DNA of 64,000 nt from Mesostigma viride (Eukaryota > Streptophyta > Mesostigmatophyceae > Mesostigmatales > Mesostigmataceae). Below, in pieces: positions 37,586 through 57,385 of the stretch. The DNA is taken from positions 1,186,076 through 1,250,075 of the forward strand of contig RPFO01000104.1 in the NCBI GenBank assembly GCA_009746045.1. The letters run 5' to 3'. The notes beneath the pieces were generated by a model. That model searched no databases. It was not told the origin of the DNA and saw only the letters and a program-made list of their open reading frames with translations. The stretch's first letter is position 1. Each line of letters opens with the position of its first letter. The position numbers and the translations under genes were made by a program.

Positions 37586-38154
37586 TCTTGCGTTAATATC
37601 TACAAGAAGCAAAAGAGCAAGCTAGCGTGACGATATAAAACTGCGCGACACCCACAGTCACAGTCTTCAATACTTAAAATTACCCTGTAAGGTTCGCAAA
37701 CGTTCTGCACTTCCTTGGTCCCGGACAAACCAGCCTAGCAGACTGCGGTAGCCGTAAGATGTGCGATTTGGCCAGCGTTGTATTTTGTTGTGCCTACTGT
37801 ACAGCGTTGCTGAGTGTGCACACGTTGGGCGTGCCATCAGCCATGCCACTCGGCCTGCGTCCGCCTCGGTCCGAACGGCTTGCTGGCAGCGCCACAGTAA
37901 CCGAGCGTGCATGACTGGCTGACCCAGCAGGGCCGATGAAGGTCCCAACCACAACCACTCCCGGCCCTGGTATCAAACGTGGAAGCATTTCATTGCAAGG
38001 TAGTTGTATTTGGTAAAGAGATGTTGCACCTAGTCTATGGCGGGACTTGCAATTGGAATTGATCACAACAGTACAGTTACGGTACAGTACTGTAGCCGCC
38101 AAAAAGCACGCCCTTGTCACGTGGCCTTGACACGACTGTATCTTACACCCCCAG
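37586..38154. other. Upstream region of TIM9, no gene seen
   Basis: No ORF or recognised repeat. It presumably holds the TIM9 promoter. Confidence 0.4.
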
Positions 38155-38327
38155 CCCCACGTTTAAGATTCTCAGGTTTAAGATCATGAGACTCTGGATT
38201 CGACATCTACTAGTAGTATAGTTGTATTATGATGCATTAGAACTTAGTAGAATCGAATTAAAGTAGTAAGAATATTTCAGATCGTGAGCCCTGGATTGGT
38301 CGGACCCCAGTCTTAAACGTGGCGGGG
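38155..38327. mobile_element. Small MITE with CCCCACGTTTAAGA ends
   Basis: CCCCACGTTTAAGA at 38155-38168 is mirrored by TCTTAAACGTGGCGGGG at 38311-38327, with the interior also partly symmetric (GATCATGAGACTCTGGATT versus GATCGTGAGCCCTGGATT). At about 173 bp without an ORF, it lies in the shared upstream region of TIM9 and the PPR-SMR gene. Confidence 0.55.
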
Positions 38328-38699
38328 GGGGGGTACAGAGAACGATTTGGGTGCCCAACGGCAGCAGCTACAACGGGGCCGTGCGCTGCTGCAGTGCACT
38401 ACCTAATAATTTATTTTTTTTTATTGTGCACTGGACCGTGCCAGTCTGTGCCAGTCGCGCACGTGATCCCGTAATAAGAAGCCGGCCATGTATAACCTCC
38501 AAGAAAAGAAAAGAGGTAATTGCCCAACAAGGAAGACTCGACAGTATTAAGTACGCGATGTCCATTTCTGAAATAGCTATTTGATCTTTTCACGGGAAAA
38601 AAATTAAGAAGCCGCAGTTTTATGACACATGGTCAATTCTCGAAGATTATCGTGGTTCATGTAATGCAAACCAAGTTAGGATGCTAAGAGCCCAGTCCA

Positions 38700-47582
<8,883 letters not shown>

Positions 47583-48180
47583 TCATGCAGGGTCACCCAT
47601 ACATGCGTATGGTGGCCTTAGTATGAAGTGAGACAACTATGCCTGGACGCATGGCGATCCAACGCTGTGGAAGGACTAGGGTAGTTGTCTGAGAGGAAAG
47701 ACGCGAAGGCCACGGGAGCCGCGTGGCTATCTCTAGGAAGCCTTAGTATGGACGCTGTGGGACAAAAAGAGATACTGATCTCACGTAGCTTTGTATTAAG
47801 TGAGACAACTATGTAACATTTTGCTTGTCATAGCGTCATGAGCACGATGATGGTGATAGATCTTTACATTATCATCGACATCATTCGCATATGGGGCATA
47901 ATGCCCATCTGTACACCAAGTGGTGATGATAAGTTTGGGTGCTTCTCATGCAGGAAAAATAGCTTGCGCGTTGAATTGCATGAACTGATTTGGTAAGCCA
48001 CTGATAGCTCGATCCCAATGAGGCCTGCACAGTAAGCGTACACCAAGTTCTTTCTGTGACGTGACATTTTGGCATGATTCAGAGACAATTGTTAAGAATG
48101 TTCACATCATCATGGTAAAGCGGAATTCGAAGGTACTCGAGCACTTTTGGGTTCAAGCAACTTCCACATGCAACATTCAT
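47583..48180. repeat. 3' flank of PPR-SMR with TIR-repeat fragments
   Basis: AAGTGAGACAACTATGCCTG at about 47626 and AGTGAGACAACTATG at about 47798 match the ends of the dispersed TIR family (also 35777 and 50478). No gene is seen; 47830-48180 is otherwise featureless. Confidence 0.5.
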
Positions 48181-48452
48181 TAAAAAAAATTTAAATTATA
48201 ACATGCCTCTGTTGGGAGATCATGTAGCACATATTCCATGATGGATGGGTGGAGTGGAGGAAGCCGCGTAATTGAACTAACCTAACTCTAAGCTATCTAG
48301 TCTAGAAAAGCCTATCTACACTACTCATCAAAACGCCTCCTCCTCTTGGGGGGAGGTGGCTTGCCCACAGGGGCTGGCGTGTGAGCCTTGACAATCTTCT
48401 GCCACCGCGTCTTGTCCTGCATGGCAGTCCAAAGAAGGGAGAGAGAGGGGAT

Positions 48453-50193
48453 TGAATTGAATTGAATTGTAACATAACTCCGTTGGGAGTATATGTAGCA
48501 CATAGCCCTTGAGGGAGGGCATATGGCCTATCATACATCCTAAGCTACTTCCTGCAAGGGTGGGGATGTAAAGGACCCTTGCTCTAGGTGCACCAGGGCA
48601 CTTGCATCCCCATGATCTTCAAGCTATGCCCAGCGAAGGGGGAGCCTGTCATGGGGGGGAAGATCAGCATAGCTATACAAAAAAGCTAGGGCATGGCGTC
48701 TCAGCAGAGAGTTACTCCCTGCATGGGCACAACATAACTAAATAAAGCTAGGCATCGTCTGGAGGGTGGCTCATCATAGGCACACATGTACATAATTAAA
48801 TAAAGCGCGTGGCTTAGCTGGGATAGTGCCTCTAGGAGGCGTACATGTACATGGCCACGGTCTATCTATTCTACACTACTACTGCTGTATTCCCCTAAGC
48901 TGGGGCGTCTGGAGTCGCTGGGGCCGCGGGGGTCGCCTGCCAGGGCTTGTGGCCGACGTAGATGGCCGCCCCCTTCCAGTACACCGGCTGCCCCGCCTTG
49001 GTCTGCCGGAGCTGGAGGTAGGTCGGCCATAGCTCCCGTCGCCATTGTTGCTGCGCCAGGGTCAAGTCGTCATCAAGGGTGAAGTGAGTCTTCTCGAGCC
49101 GCTTGCGGCGTCTGAGAAAAGAAATCTTGTCCGCCGGGGTCTTAAAGGTGAGAAGGAGCGGGGGCGCCCCTGCCTTACCCCGCGCGCGGGGAAGGCGGTG
49201 GGCGACCAGCTCAATCTCACCAGTAAGGCCCATGCGATCAAGGATTTCTCTCTCAAAAGCACGCGCAAGCTTCTCGGAATTCTCACCTTCCTCCATCTTG
49301 AAGTTCTTGACAATGACGTTGAGGCTGCGCTTGGCGAGCTCGGCCTCCTCGCGGAGGTCAAGCGTCTGCCGTTGGAGCTGGGCTGCGACGGCGGAGGTGG
49401 TGGAGGTGGTGTGTTGCTTAAGCATGTCCGCCCAGGTGGTGATGGGAGGAGCATCGCCGGCCAGGCCAGCCGGGGCTGGCTTGGCGGCAATGTCCTTCAC
49501 CGCCTGGGCGGTGAGGCCTGCGGTGTTCTGCAGAACCTCGATAGCGATGGCGTTGTCCTTAAGACGCTGGTCGATGTCGCGGAGCTGGGCGGTGATGGAG
49601 TCGAAGGGGGGGGGGGGGTGGAGGCGAGGAGGGTGGCGGTGGCGGTGGCGGTGGCGGTGGGGATTTTGGGGAGCTCAGCAGCCATCTTACGACCCAAAGC
49701 TTCCATTTCGCAAACAAGGGGCGTCACATGCTGTGAGAGGAGGCGGAGGAGGGCGAATTCGGTCAAGGGGACGGGTTGCCAAAGGTCCGCGGAACAGCGT
49801 TGAAGGATGGAAAAGAGGGCGGCAAGCTGAAGGCGCGGTCGCGACCAGCCAGACAGGTCAGCTGAGCGGAGCTGAAACTGGCCGTCAGACTGGCTGCGGA
49901 AGCCTTTGTGGCGTTGGAGGCGTTGGCACAGGTCAAGAAGGGAGGCATACGACCCATAAAACAGGAGCTCCAGCATCCGGATGTGTGGCCTGTCGAAATA
50001 GCCAGGTCTGCGGACGTCGAAGGTGGAAAATAACTGATCAACGTCAAAGTCGGTCTCAGACCAGCTAGGTTCGGTGGGGCAGCTGCGTTTGGGCTCGGGC
50101 GAGGCTGAAGGCGAGGCAGGAAGCCCGGGAGGGTGCTGGACGACCACCAGTGCGCGACTAGTGTCATCACTGCCTGCCGGGCCTGAGGGCGAT
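48453..50193 (-). mobile_element. Younger LINE (ORF1-bearing, RT-less) with 12-bp target duplication
   Basis: GAGAGAGGGGAT occurs at 48441-48452 and 50194-50205, exactly at the edges of this insert. On the minus strand it has a 5' end at 50193, ORF1, a 3' UTR sharing CTCTGCTGAGA and GGTGCACC motifs with other LINE ends here, the hairpin CTCCCAACGGAG (48478-48489), and a CAATT-repeat tail (48451-48470). No reverse transcriptase is present, so it was moved in trans or is internally deleted. Confidence 0.72.
48895..50188 (-). pseudogene. LINE ORF1 protein, one frameshift at a 13-base homopolymer
   Basis: From the 5' side: a Pro/Ser-rich start, ETDFDVDQLFSTFDVRR and HIRMLELLFYGSYASL, then a frame change at the G/C run 49606-49618, a coiled-coil-like DIDQRLKDNAIAIEVLQNTA, and a typical ORF1 C-terminal part: RSLNVIVKNFKMEEGENSEK, FEREILDRMGLTGEIELVAH and LTLAQQQWRRELWPTYLQLR, ending WKGAAIYVGHKP. 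This layout (coil, RRM-like domain, basic C-terminal domain) is that of RNA-binding L1-type ORF1. With one base adjusted in the homopolymer the frame would be open for about 430 codons, so it may be young. Confidence 0.7.
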
Positions 50194-50330
50194 GAGAGAG
50201 GGGATGCGGTGTTCAAACTGGGCTGGGACCACTAGGTCGGCCAGCAACATCTGGGTGTAGTTCATGGCATGTTTCCCTACCCTTTTAGGAATGTTCTTGG
50301 GGCCAGGCCAGGTCAAAATACCAACATTCA

Positions 50331-50658
50331 TATCTACTATTAATAAGTGATCTAAGTCCATAAAAACCAACTACTAAGTGATCTATGTTTGCATATACTA
50401 TTAAGTGTCTCCTTGATATATACTAGTAAGTGATCTACATGCAATATCTACTATTAAGCGATCTACGTTCATTTAAGTAGTGAGACAACTAGTAATGGAG
50501 GGAGAAAAGAGGGTCACAAAACTCTCATGATTTTCATCCAATACCGGCCAGGCGCGGCTCCAAATCTTGCTTTTACAGTAAAGGCGAATCCCCTTGACAA
50601 GGTGAAGCAGGTGGGCAAAGGGGCCCAAAATCGATCGTCCCCGGCTGTCCCAACAAGT
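50331..50658. other. No gene seen; TTAAGTGATCTA-type degenerate repeats
   Basis: Several loose copies of ACTATTAAGTGATCTA (50335-50470), then AAGTAGTGAGACAACTAGTA at about 50476, an end motif of the dispersed TIR family. The LRR gene 3' flank follows. Confidence 0.5.
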
Positions 50659-52257
50659 TCACATACACTCCCAAATCCTTTGAAACCGACCCTCTTCGTC
50701 CCAATGCTTACATGGATCCACTTGGAAGACTCGCAGTCCCATGCATTGCCGGCCAACCGCCGCCACCAGCGCCGGGGTCACTGTCCAAGAGGTCGCCACC
50801 CTGAGGTACTCCAGCTGCGGGCATTCCCGTGCGAGCGCCACCAGGCCCTCGCCGGCCTTGCGGCAACTGGATATGTCAACGGCTTAGCCGGCTTAGTACC
50901 GCAGCGCATGACAATTGGCGGCAATCGCTTTAATGCCAACCGACGTCACATTCGAAGACGACAAGATGAGCTCCTCAAGTTGCGGGGCCTTGGCTGCATG
51001 CCAGCTGCTCTATGGCGACGTCCGTCACCGTTCCCTGGCCCCATGAACAGGCGCCGTAGGCGGGGGCATCGGCTTGCCATATCGTGCAAGCTACCATCCA
51101 CGGGCCAGCAACCTCTGACGTCCAGTGACTCCGAGTCCGGGCAGTGCCTCGCGAGTGCTGAGACGGCCGCGTCGCTGACATCGCTAGTCAGGGCAAGGTG
51201 GCGCAGGCCCGGGCAGCACTCCGCCAGCGCCATAATTCCGGCATCCGTGAGCCAGTCGCAGCGCGACACATCTACGCTGGTAAGCAGCGGGCAGCCGGCC
51301 GCGATGTGTTTCAACCTGGCATCCGTTCACGAGCTCGTCGCAGCATCCCATGTCCAGGGAGCGCAGATGGGGGAACCGCTTCACAAGCAGAGCAAAGCCA
51401 GCATCCGTCACCACGTACGCACCCCCGACGTCCAGGCGCTCCAGCAACGAGCAGTGCGTCGCCAGCTGCATGGCGAATGCCGTCGTCGCTCAATTGCTGG
51501 GGGCTGATGACATGGCGCAGGCACGGGAAGTTTTCCACCGCGGCAGCAAACACGTTCGCCGTCACGCGGGTGCCTGCCAGATCCAGCTTCTCCAACAACG
51601 GGCAGCTGCAGGCCAGGTAGCTCAGGCCACCATCCGTCATGCACGTCGTGGCAGTTCGAAACCATCAGCCGGCGCAGGCCACGGCAGCCTTGGGCCACTG
51701 CGCCAATGCCCGCGTCTCCCACGCCGGGGCACCCGGACACGTCCAGCCCTTGCAGGCTGGAGCAGGATAGTGCAAGGGCTTGCAATCTGGTATTCGTCAC
51801 GTCGCAGCAATGGGCAACGCTCAGGTTGACAAGTCCCTGGCAGCTGCGGGCGAGGTCCACTACGGACACCATGCGGCTGGCCCGCAGGGACCCAGCTGAA
51901 CACGGCCCACTGCCACCTGCAGGAGAGGTCGTTGCGCTCGCACCAGGGCGGCGGCTGATGCGCGCACACAACGTTTGGCTGTGCCACCGCCAATGATGCC
52001 ACGACCTCGTTTGACGTGCGTACGGCGTGCACGCTCAGCGTTTGCAGGTTGGGGCACTTGGTCAGCAGCCAGGGGAGGCCGGCCGTGCAAGCCGCCGGGC
52101 AGCCCCCCTTGTCGCTGACCTCGAAGAAAAGCTGCGTCAAGCGCTGGAGGGAGTCGTCCACCGCGGGGAGAAAGAAGCGGCACGTGCGCCGCAGCCGCAC
52201 GCGGTCGATCACGAGGAGCGCGCCCATCATCCGGGCGCCCACGCCAGGGACGGCCAT
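50659..52257 (-). pseudogene. F-box/LRR protein (AMN1-like), several frameshifts as read
   Basis: Starting MAVPGVGARMMGALLVIDRV and RLRRTCRFFLPAVDD (F-box-like half), then WLLTKCPNLQTLSVHAVRT and a chain of cysteine-type leucine-rich repeats: ARSCQGLVNLSVAHCCDVTN, SLQGLDVSGCPGVGDAGIG, LACSCPLLEKLDLAGTRVT, LLERLDVGGAYVVTDAG, GCPLLTSVDVSRCDWLTDAG and ARECPQLEYLRVATS. The repeats lie in successive frames with at least five shifts between 52000 and 50850. Such proteins select substrates for SCF ubiquitin ligases. Regular LRRs with few stops inside each segment suggest recent decay or indel errors. An intron-based explanation is unlikely because the repeats abut. Confidence 0.6.
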
Positions 52258-53456
52258 GACTTGTTCCAGGGACTATCCGATTGGACGATCGAACTGGTAC
52301 GCATGGCCGGGTAACTTGTGTGGAAGACGGCAGTGAAGGCACTACCACGTTGCGTGCTCATGGGCGATGCAAGTAGCTGGTGGAATGTTCCAGGATGTAT
52401 GGAGCAACCACGATAAGAAGAAAATTGTGCCGTTCATGACGGCTGTATAACAAAGCAAACACAATAAATTTTGCTATAGTGTATGAGACCATCAATTAGA
52501 ATTTTGTTCATAAGAACATAAAAATCGGCATGGAAAAACGACGCGCCTGCAAACTGCAACACCATTACTTAAGAGTGGCATGTCCGCGATTCCTAAACCT
52601 TCGCTCCCGACAACAGGGATGCCACATGCTAAGTGACTGCAACTACAGACACAGAAAGCTGGATTACGCACGATCGATCCCTGTCGATCGACGCACCTGT
52701 CTCTCAAGGATGTTCAATGCTGTCCCTATAGTTCGGGCAAGCCAATTCAGGAATTGCAAAATTTCTCTTTATCATGAGCATTGCGGCACGATATAGATCG
52801 TTCAGCAACTTGCGTGCTCAAGCATGGTAACTATCCATTTTAACAGCAGGCGGAATCACACAGTGACCTCTCAAACAGACCTAGCATTTGCTCTCAGGAA
52901 TCAAGGGGCATAAGTGAGGCAGCGCGAAACGCTTCATGGCACGTATATACTAGCATTCATTATTATGTTTGGCATATACCATGCCACAAGGATGAAAATG
53001 CCAGCCGTGTTGGGAACGTGGTACAGAAAATACACAAACTGTAAGCTTATCACAACAATATTACATGGCGGTGTGCCATTGGATTTTGCACTAAGGGCAA
53101 ACGTGTTTTCGCAGCAATGCCAGAAAAAGGGCCAGAGCATAAATCAGTAGCGAAAAAAACAGTCATGGTGAAGGATACTCTGGGGAAAACGGTTTCGCAG
53201 CTGAAGTTTAGCTGCTCATTTTGCGGCCATGGCACAATTTTACTAGTGGCGATGGTAAGCAGATTAGTGCGACGTCCCGGATGCGTGCACCTTTTGCGGG
53301 CATCGCAGGGCAGGGCATACTGAGATGCTTGCCTTGAGGCAAAGATTGGGTAGAAAGGGAGGTTAGAGTTCCAGGAGTTGTGGGTCAAGAAGGCCGGGCT
53401 GAAGGCGAGGAAGCAGCAGCACCTTAGCTCCAGGACAGTGGCAGAGAGCGGCCACG
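52258..53456. other. Upstream of the LRR gene, no gene seen
   Basis: AT-richer sequence without a convincing ORF or recognised repeat, ending at the LTR of the chromovirus. Confidence 0.4.
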
Positions 53457-54525
53457 TGTTACGTCCCAGCCCAGACACACCTAGCTAGCCTGAGCTACGT
53501 AGCGAAAGACCCTCCTTGCCGGAATTAGGAATAATTCAAGGTAACATAATGTAGGTTGCGCTTCACGACGTGAGTCGTGAGTTATCTGGCATCACGGCTT
53601 GATACCAAGCTGATTTGTACACACTTATAATGGCTAGCAAGACCGGCAATTACAAATGGATAATTGCCCCGGGCTCAATGTGTAGGCGTATTCGCACTTA
53701 TCATTCATCAAACCAAGAGGACGACACTCTCGTCCTCTGACTAATTTAACCTAGGTTGGTTGCGGCGCAGATACAACACCAAATCCCACTGGACAATCCA
53801 AGTCACTCATTCCGCGTAGGATCCGGGCCGACATCGACCCCCAACTACAGGATCCACGCCTAGAACTATAGACAGATCCAGAACTGGCGCGGCGCCACGG
53901 CACCGGCCCCTAAAAGGTCAACCTAGGACCAAAATAACTAGTCCAATTCACACAATAGTCAATCCTTTCCCCTATATAAAGCGAGCTTCGTGACCGTTGG
54001 TTGCAAAATTAGGTAGAAAATCGTGGTACAAAAATCAGCCATTAGGGGGTACTCGGAGGTTGACGGAAGAATCGCAGATATCGCAGATACAGTACGCGCG
54101 AAGCGCCCAGCGAGCGCAGCGAGCACCGTACTAATTATTCCTATCCGGACCGCAGCGAAGCCAGTAGCCACGGGCCACGGGCAACTAGCCACGGGGAAAA
54201 AATTTCAGCAACGGAGGGACGAAAGGAATTTCAACGGGCCACAACTCGCACTAGCCAGTAGCCACCGGGCCACTAACCAGTACCGGGCCACGGGCGCCGC
54301 GCCGGGCCACGGGCACTGGGCCACTGGCAGTCTGGCACCGGGCCACGGGAATTTCATTTAGACTCTGCGCAGCCGGGCTTTTCTCCATTAGTTGTGGAGT
54401 CCAAAATAGTTGGGGGCTTCGCCCCCGCCGGGTCTACTTGTATTCATAAAACCCAGTACAACGGCCACAAGGCCTTAGTAATTTATTCCATTGTTACGTC
54501 CGACTAAAAGGGCCGGGACGTAACA
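53457..54525 (-). repeat. 3' LTR of the chromovirus, 1069 bp
   Basis: The ends are TGTTACGTCCCAGCCC (53457) and GGGCCGGGACGTAACA (54525), a near-perfect inverted pair starting TG and ending CA, as in LTRs. Immediately outside the right end, on the minus strand, lies a purine tract TGGGGGGAGGAG (54526-54537), the expected polypurine primer site for a minus-strand element. A TATATAAA-like box is at 53972. The interior has GGGCCACGGGC-type short repeats (54170-54350). The right end also carries a TGTTACGTCC..GGACGTAACA hairpin (54492-54525). Confidence 0.75.
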
Positions 54526-54537
54526 CTCCTCCCCCCC
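54526..54537 (-). other. Polypurine tract
   Basis: TGGGGGGAGGAG on the minus strand abuts the LTR start TGTTACG. It primes plus-strand DNA synthesis in LTR retroelements and fixes the element orientation. Confidence 0.65.
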
Positions 54538-54746
54538 ACGGGGGTCGGTAGTCCCTACCGTACAAAGATAGGATAAGGAAGCAAAACAATACTACTATAA
54601 GAGTACTGTCCCGACCTCGGTTCACCCGCAGGTCAGTAATACCAGTTCCCCTAGAGGTTGATACACGTGACCGACCCTGACGTAGTAGCCAGAACTCTGT
54701 GGACTGGATCATTCCGCTATCCGTCCCAAAAACTGAAATATCCACT

Positions 54747-57347
54747 CTAGCGTCCGCCGCCGGTGGCCCGCCGCTGCTGCTGGACCTTAATGAGAGCCCG
54801 ACGTCCCACGGGGGTCATTTGACGGATCATCACCCCGGGGTTCGCACATAGATCCCACTCGAAGGCCACCTGATAGGGAGACATCTTATGCCGACCCATC
54901 CTGGATAGCTCCACCCACGTACCCCGGGGCCACATGGACAGGAACCCAGCAAGGTACTGGGGGTGGGTAAATAGAAGAGTCAGCGCCCACCGATCCACCA
55001 CCCCACAGCGGTGCTCGCGAACAAACTGCACCCCCATCATAAAAACCTCTGTGCGCACGTGATCATCGTTGATAGTCACCCTCGGAGCCCCTGCAATATC
55101 AGGCACCACCCGTTCCAGGAAGGCACGCCCTTCCGTTGGGGCCACCTTTGGCGGCGTCACCACGTGCCCCACCCTATCATCCGCCTGATATCTCCAGTCC
55201 CACCAATCTTCGGAACCGAACCGCACAGTGTGCCCCACCACCTGGGGAAAACGAGGATCGACGGGTTGCGGTAGGGGCAGTGGAGCCTGTGGGAAGAAGG
55301 TGATTTCTAGTTGTTCCCAGTAGGCACCGCGGTCTACCGCGCGCCAGGGACCCGCTTGAAACACCAAAGGAGCGGGCAGATGCAGGCCAGGAGGGACCTG
55401 GAGAGACAAAGGTCCCTCGAAAGCCACACACAACTTCTCCGTACGAGGCCCCGGCCCACCGTGCCTTACTGCCCTACCCGGAACCGCCCGTATGAAATCC
55501 CCCATTGACCACTCCTCGTGTGAAGACCCCGGAGCCCTGGAAGCTGCATCATAGCCCACGGAGGTGGCGGCGGACTGATCGCCCTGGCGCCCGAGCTGGT
55601 CCAACATACGCTGTATCAGACCCTGCCCTGATTGCACCGCTGCCACGAGCGCCTCAATGGTTACCACGGGCTCCGCTGGCACCATGATGCCCGTCACACT
55701 GGGACCTTCCGCGGCAATCCGTATAGTATGTAGGCACGGTCCCTCCGCGGGATGGTGCGAGGGTCGATCCGACGTGGTGGGTCTGCTGGGTCCCTCCGCG
55801 GGACGTGACATCGACGATCCGGCTTGGGCAGGCCGGGGACGTGGCTCCAAGGAGACCAGGAAATTAGGCTCCGGTGGAACCACTTCCGACCGGGAGCGAG
55901 GCTCCAGGGAGACATGGAAGGTAGGCTCCTCTTGGCCCACATCTGACGGAGTGCCCGCGGGGACCACACCAGAGGCCCCCCCCCGGCCGGCTGTTCTGTC
56001 CTGGCCGCAGCGGTCTCCGTCGTATCCGATTGCGGTCGCCGACTCTCTCGCTCCAACTCCAGCACGGACCCCCACGTGCGCTCCCAGTGACGGGCATCCG
56101 GGCGCCGAGGTGGTGGTGACGCTCGGCGAGCGGTTCGTACCTCGGTCCCTGAGTCTGAACGGGAACGCGAGCTCGAGGACGGCGATGGCAAGCGACGACG
56201 TGCAGGCCGCTCCGGAGCACGCCGAGAAGCGGGTTGACTGCCCCCACGTACCCCATCCGGTGGCCCTCGGAAGACTCCGCGACTCACGCCCGGGAGGTCG
56301 CCCCCAGCCCGTCGCCGGCGGTGGCGCCTCGTAACGTGGCACAGGACGGGGTCCTGCGCCGCCCTCCAGGGAGCCCCGAGATGTCGGATCCCGCGGAGGG
56401 GAACGAGAGAGAGGGCGTGGAGGGTGGTCTTCGGAATCAGAGTCGTACCCCTCACTCCCATCGTCCTGGTCTTCATCATCCATAGCCACGATGCGATCCA
56501 GAGCCTGCCGTAACGAATACTGCCCCGCCCGCAGACATTTTTCGCCCCGAAGCGCCCCCTCCAACGGAAGGTACCGGGGAAAGTAGCGATCCAGCAGTTT
56601 CCGTTCTGCGGGCGGAATTAGGAGGAGCAAAAGCCGTGGAAATGCCAGACCCGCGTCCAGCGTGTTCATGCACGCGTGACAAAGGCACTCCCGCTCATGG
56701 GTATCCCAATCTGTGCCGACCACCACACCGTCGCGCTCAGCGGTGCGGGTCTCGATCTTGAACCCCACATTTCGCCGCACGAACCCTCGAAAAGTCTCCA
56801 AATGCGCAGGGCTGACCCGCGCCAGAATGGAATCAGCGCGGAGTTGCGAAGGCATCTGGTTACGGCGCCGACGTCGTCGTTCCAACAAGTCACCCTCCCG
56901 ACCATAGTTGCGCAGGAACACTCGGGGATTAAACGTCTCCGTGTTCAGCTCCTTCACTAGCTGCAACGTACGCGTGTCCGGTGCTCCGGGTCTGGACGAC
57001 GTTTCTTGCCGGCGCTCGCGGCCAGATGAAGGCCCCGTCTGCCAGCCACCACCTCCCGAGCCCCCAGCCCCTAGGGCACCCGGCCCCTCGAACAGCAGAC
57101 TCTCCGCGAGCTGTCTGCGTCCTCGCCCCCGCTTCTGGTTGTGGGACCTCAGGTTGGTCGGGTATGTCCATGGCAACCAGATCCTCATCGCTGGACTCCC
57201 CGTCTGCTTCCCGGATCTCTGCGTCTGCAGCCTCCGCGGCGCCGACGGAAGTCTGGCCCCTGGGAAGCGCCTCCGCGGCGTCCCCCTGCGCAGCCCACAC
57301 ACAAGATGCCAGGGCATTAGTCGGCGTGTACCTGATACCCAGCTCAC
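54747..57347 (-). CDS. Large ORF between chromodomain and 3' LTR of a chromovirus
   Basis: An 866-codon frame, no family recognised. Segments: LQLVKELNTETFNPRVFLRN, RADSILARVSPAHLETFRGF, a possible Cys/His cluster HERECLCHACMNTLDAGLAF, an acidic stretch MDDEDQDDGSEGYDSDSED, and a C-terminal part with DWWDWRYQADDRVGHVV and HPQYLAGFLSMWPRGTW. The true N-terminus may use the overlapping frame 57360-56929 (MRVVCELGIRYTPTNAL..). It lies downstream of integrase and before the LTR, the place of env-like ORFs, but no signal peptide or membrane anchor is visible. It may be a displaced gag-like or accessory protein. Confidence 0.5.
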   Translation of the reverse strand: MSWVSGTRRLMPWHLVCGLRRGTPRRRFPGARLPSAPRRLQTQRSGKQTGSPAMRIWLPWTYPTNLRSHNQKRGRGRRQLAESLLFEGPGALGAGGSGGGGWQTGPSSGRERRQETSSRPGAPDTRTLQLVKELNTETFNPRVFLRNYGREGDLLERRRRRRNQMPSQLRADSILARVSPAHLETFRGFVRRNVGFKIETRTAERDGVVVGTDWDTHERECLCHACMNTLDAGLAFPRLLLLLIPPAERKLLDRYFPRYLPLEGALRGEKCLRAGQYSLRQALDRIVAMDDEDQDDGSEGYDSDSEDHPPRPLSRSPPRDPTSRGSLEGGAGPRPVPRYEAPPPATGWGRPPGRESRSLPRATGWGTWGQSTRFSACSGAACTSSLAIAVLELAFPFRLRDRGTNRSPSVTTTSAPGCPSLGAHVGVRAGVGARESATAIGYDGDRCGQDRTAGRGGASGVVPAGTPSDVGQEEPTFHVSLEPRSRSEVVPPEPNFLVSLEPRPRPAQAGSSMSRPAEGPSRPTTSDRPSHHPAEGPCLHTIRIAAEGPSVTGIMVPAEPVVTIEALVAAVQSGQGLIQRMLDQLGRQGDQSAATSVGYDAASRAPGSSHEEWSMGDFIRAVPGRAVRHGGPGPRTEKLCVAFEGPLSLQVPPGLHLPAPLVFQAGPWRAVDRGAYWEQLEITFFPQAPLPLPQPVDPRFPQVVGHTVRFGSEDWWDWRYQADDRVGHVVTPPKVAPTEGRAFLERVVPDIAGAPRVTINDDHVRTEVFMMGVQFVREHRCGVVDRWALTLLFTHPQYLAGFLSMWPRGTWVELSRMGRHKMSPYQVAFEWDLCANPGVMIRQMTPVGRRALIKVQQQRRATGGGR

Positions 57348-57385
57348 ACACCACTCTCACCCTACACCCTACCGGATGTGGTCTG

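Larger units (their letters stand above)
48180..50330 (-). mobile_element. Older LINE 3' end, split by a second LINE
   Basis: Right part 50330-50206 reads LTWPGPKNIPKRVGKHAMNY and TQMLLADLVVPAQFEHRIP. Left part 48440-48300 continues with WTAMQDKTRWQKIVKAH and a basic end stopping near 48304. The same sequence is continuous at 5.88-6.13 kb. The 3' UTR runs to the hairpin CTCCCAACAGAG (48207-48218) and an A/T tail. The break is occupied by the LINE at 48453-50193, flanked by GAGAGAGGGGAT on both sides. Confidence 0.7.

Noticed and set aside
38155-38327. tRNA-like gene (GGATTCGA loop)
   Set aside because: No cloverleaf can be drawn; the inverted CCCCACGTTTAAGA ends explain it as a MITE.
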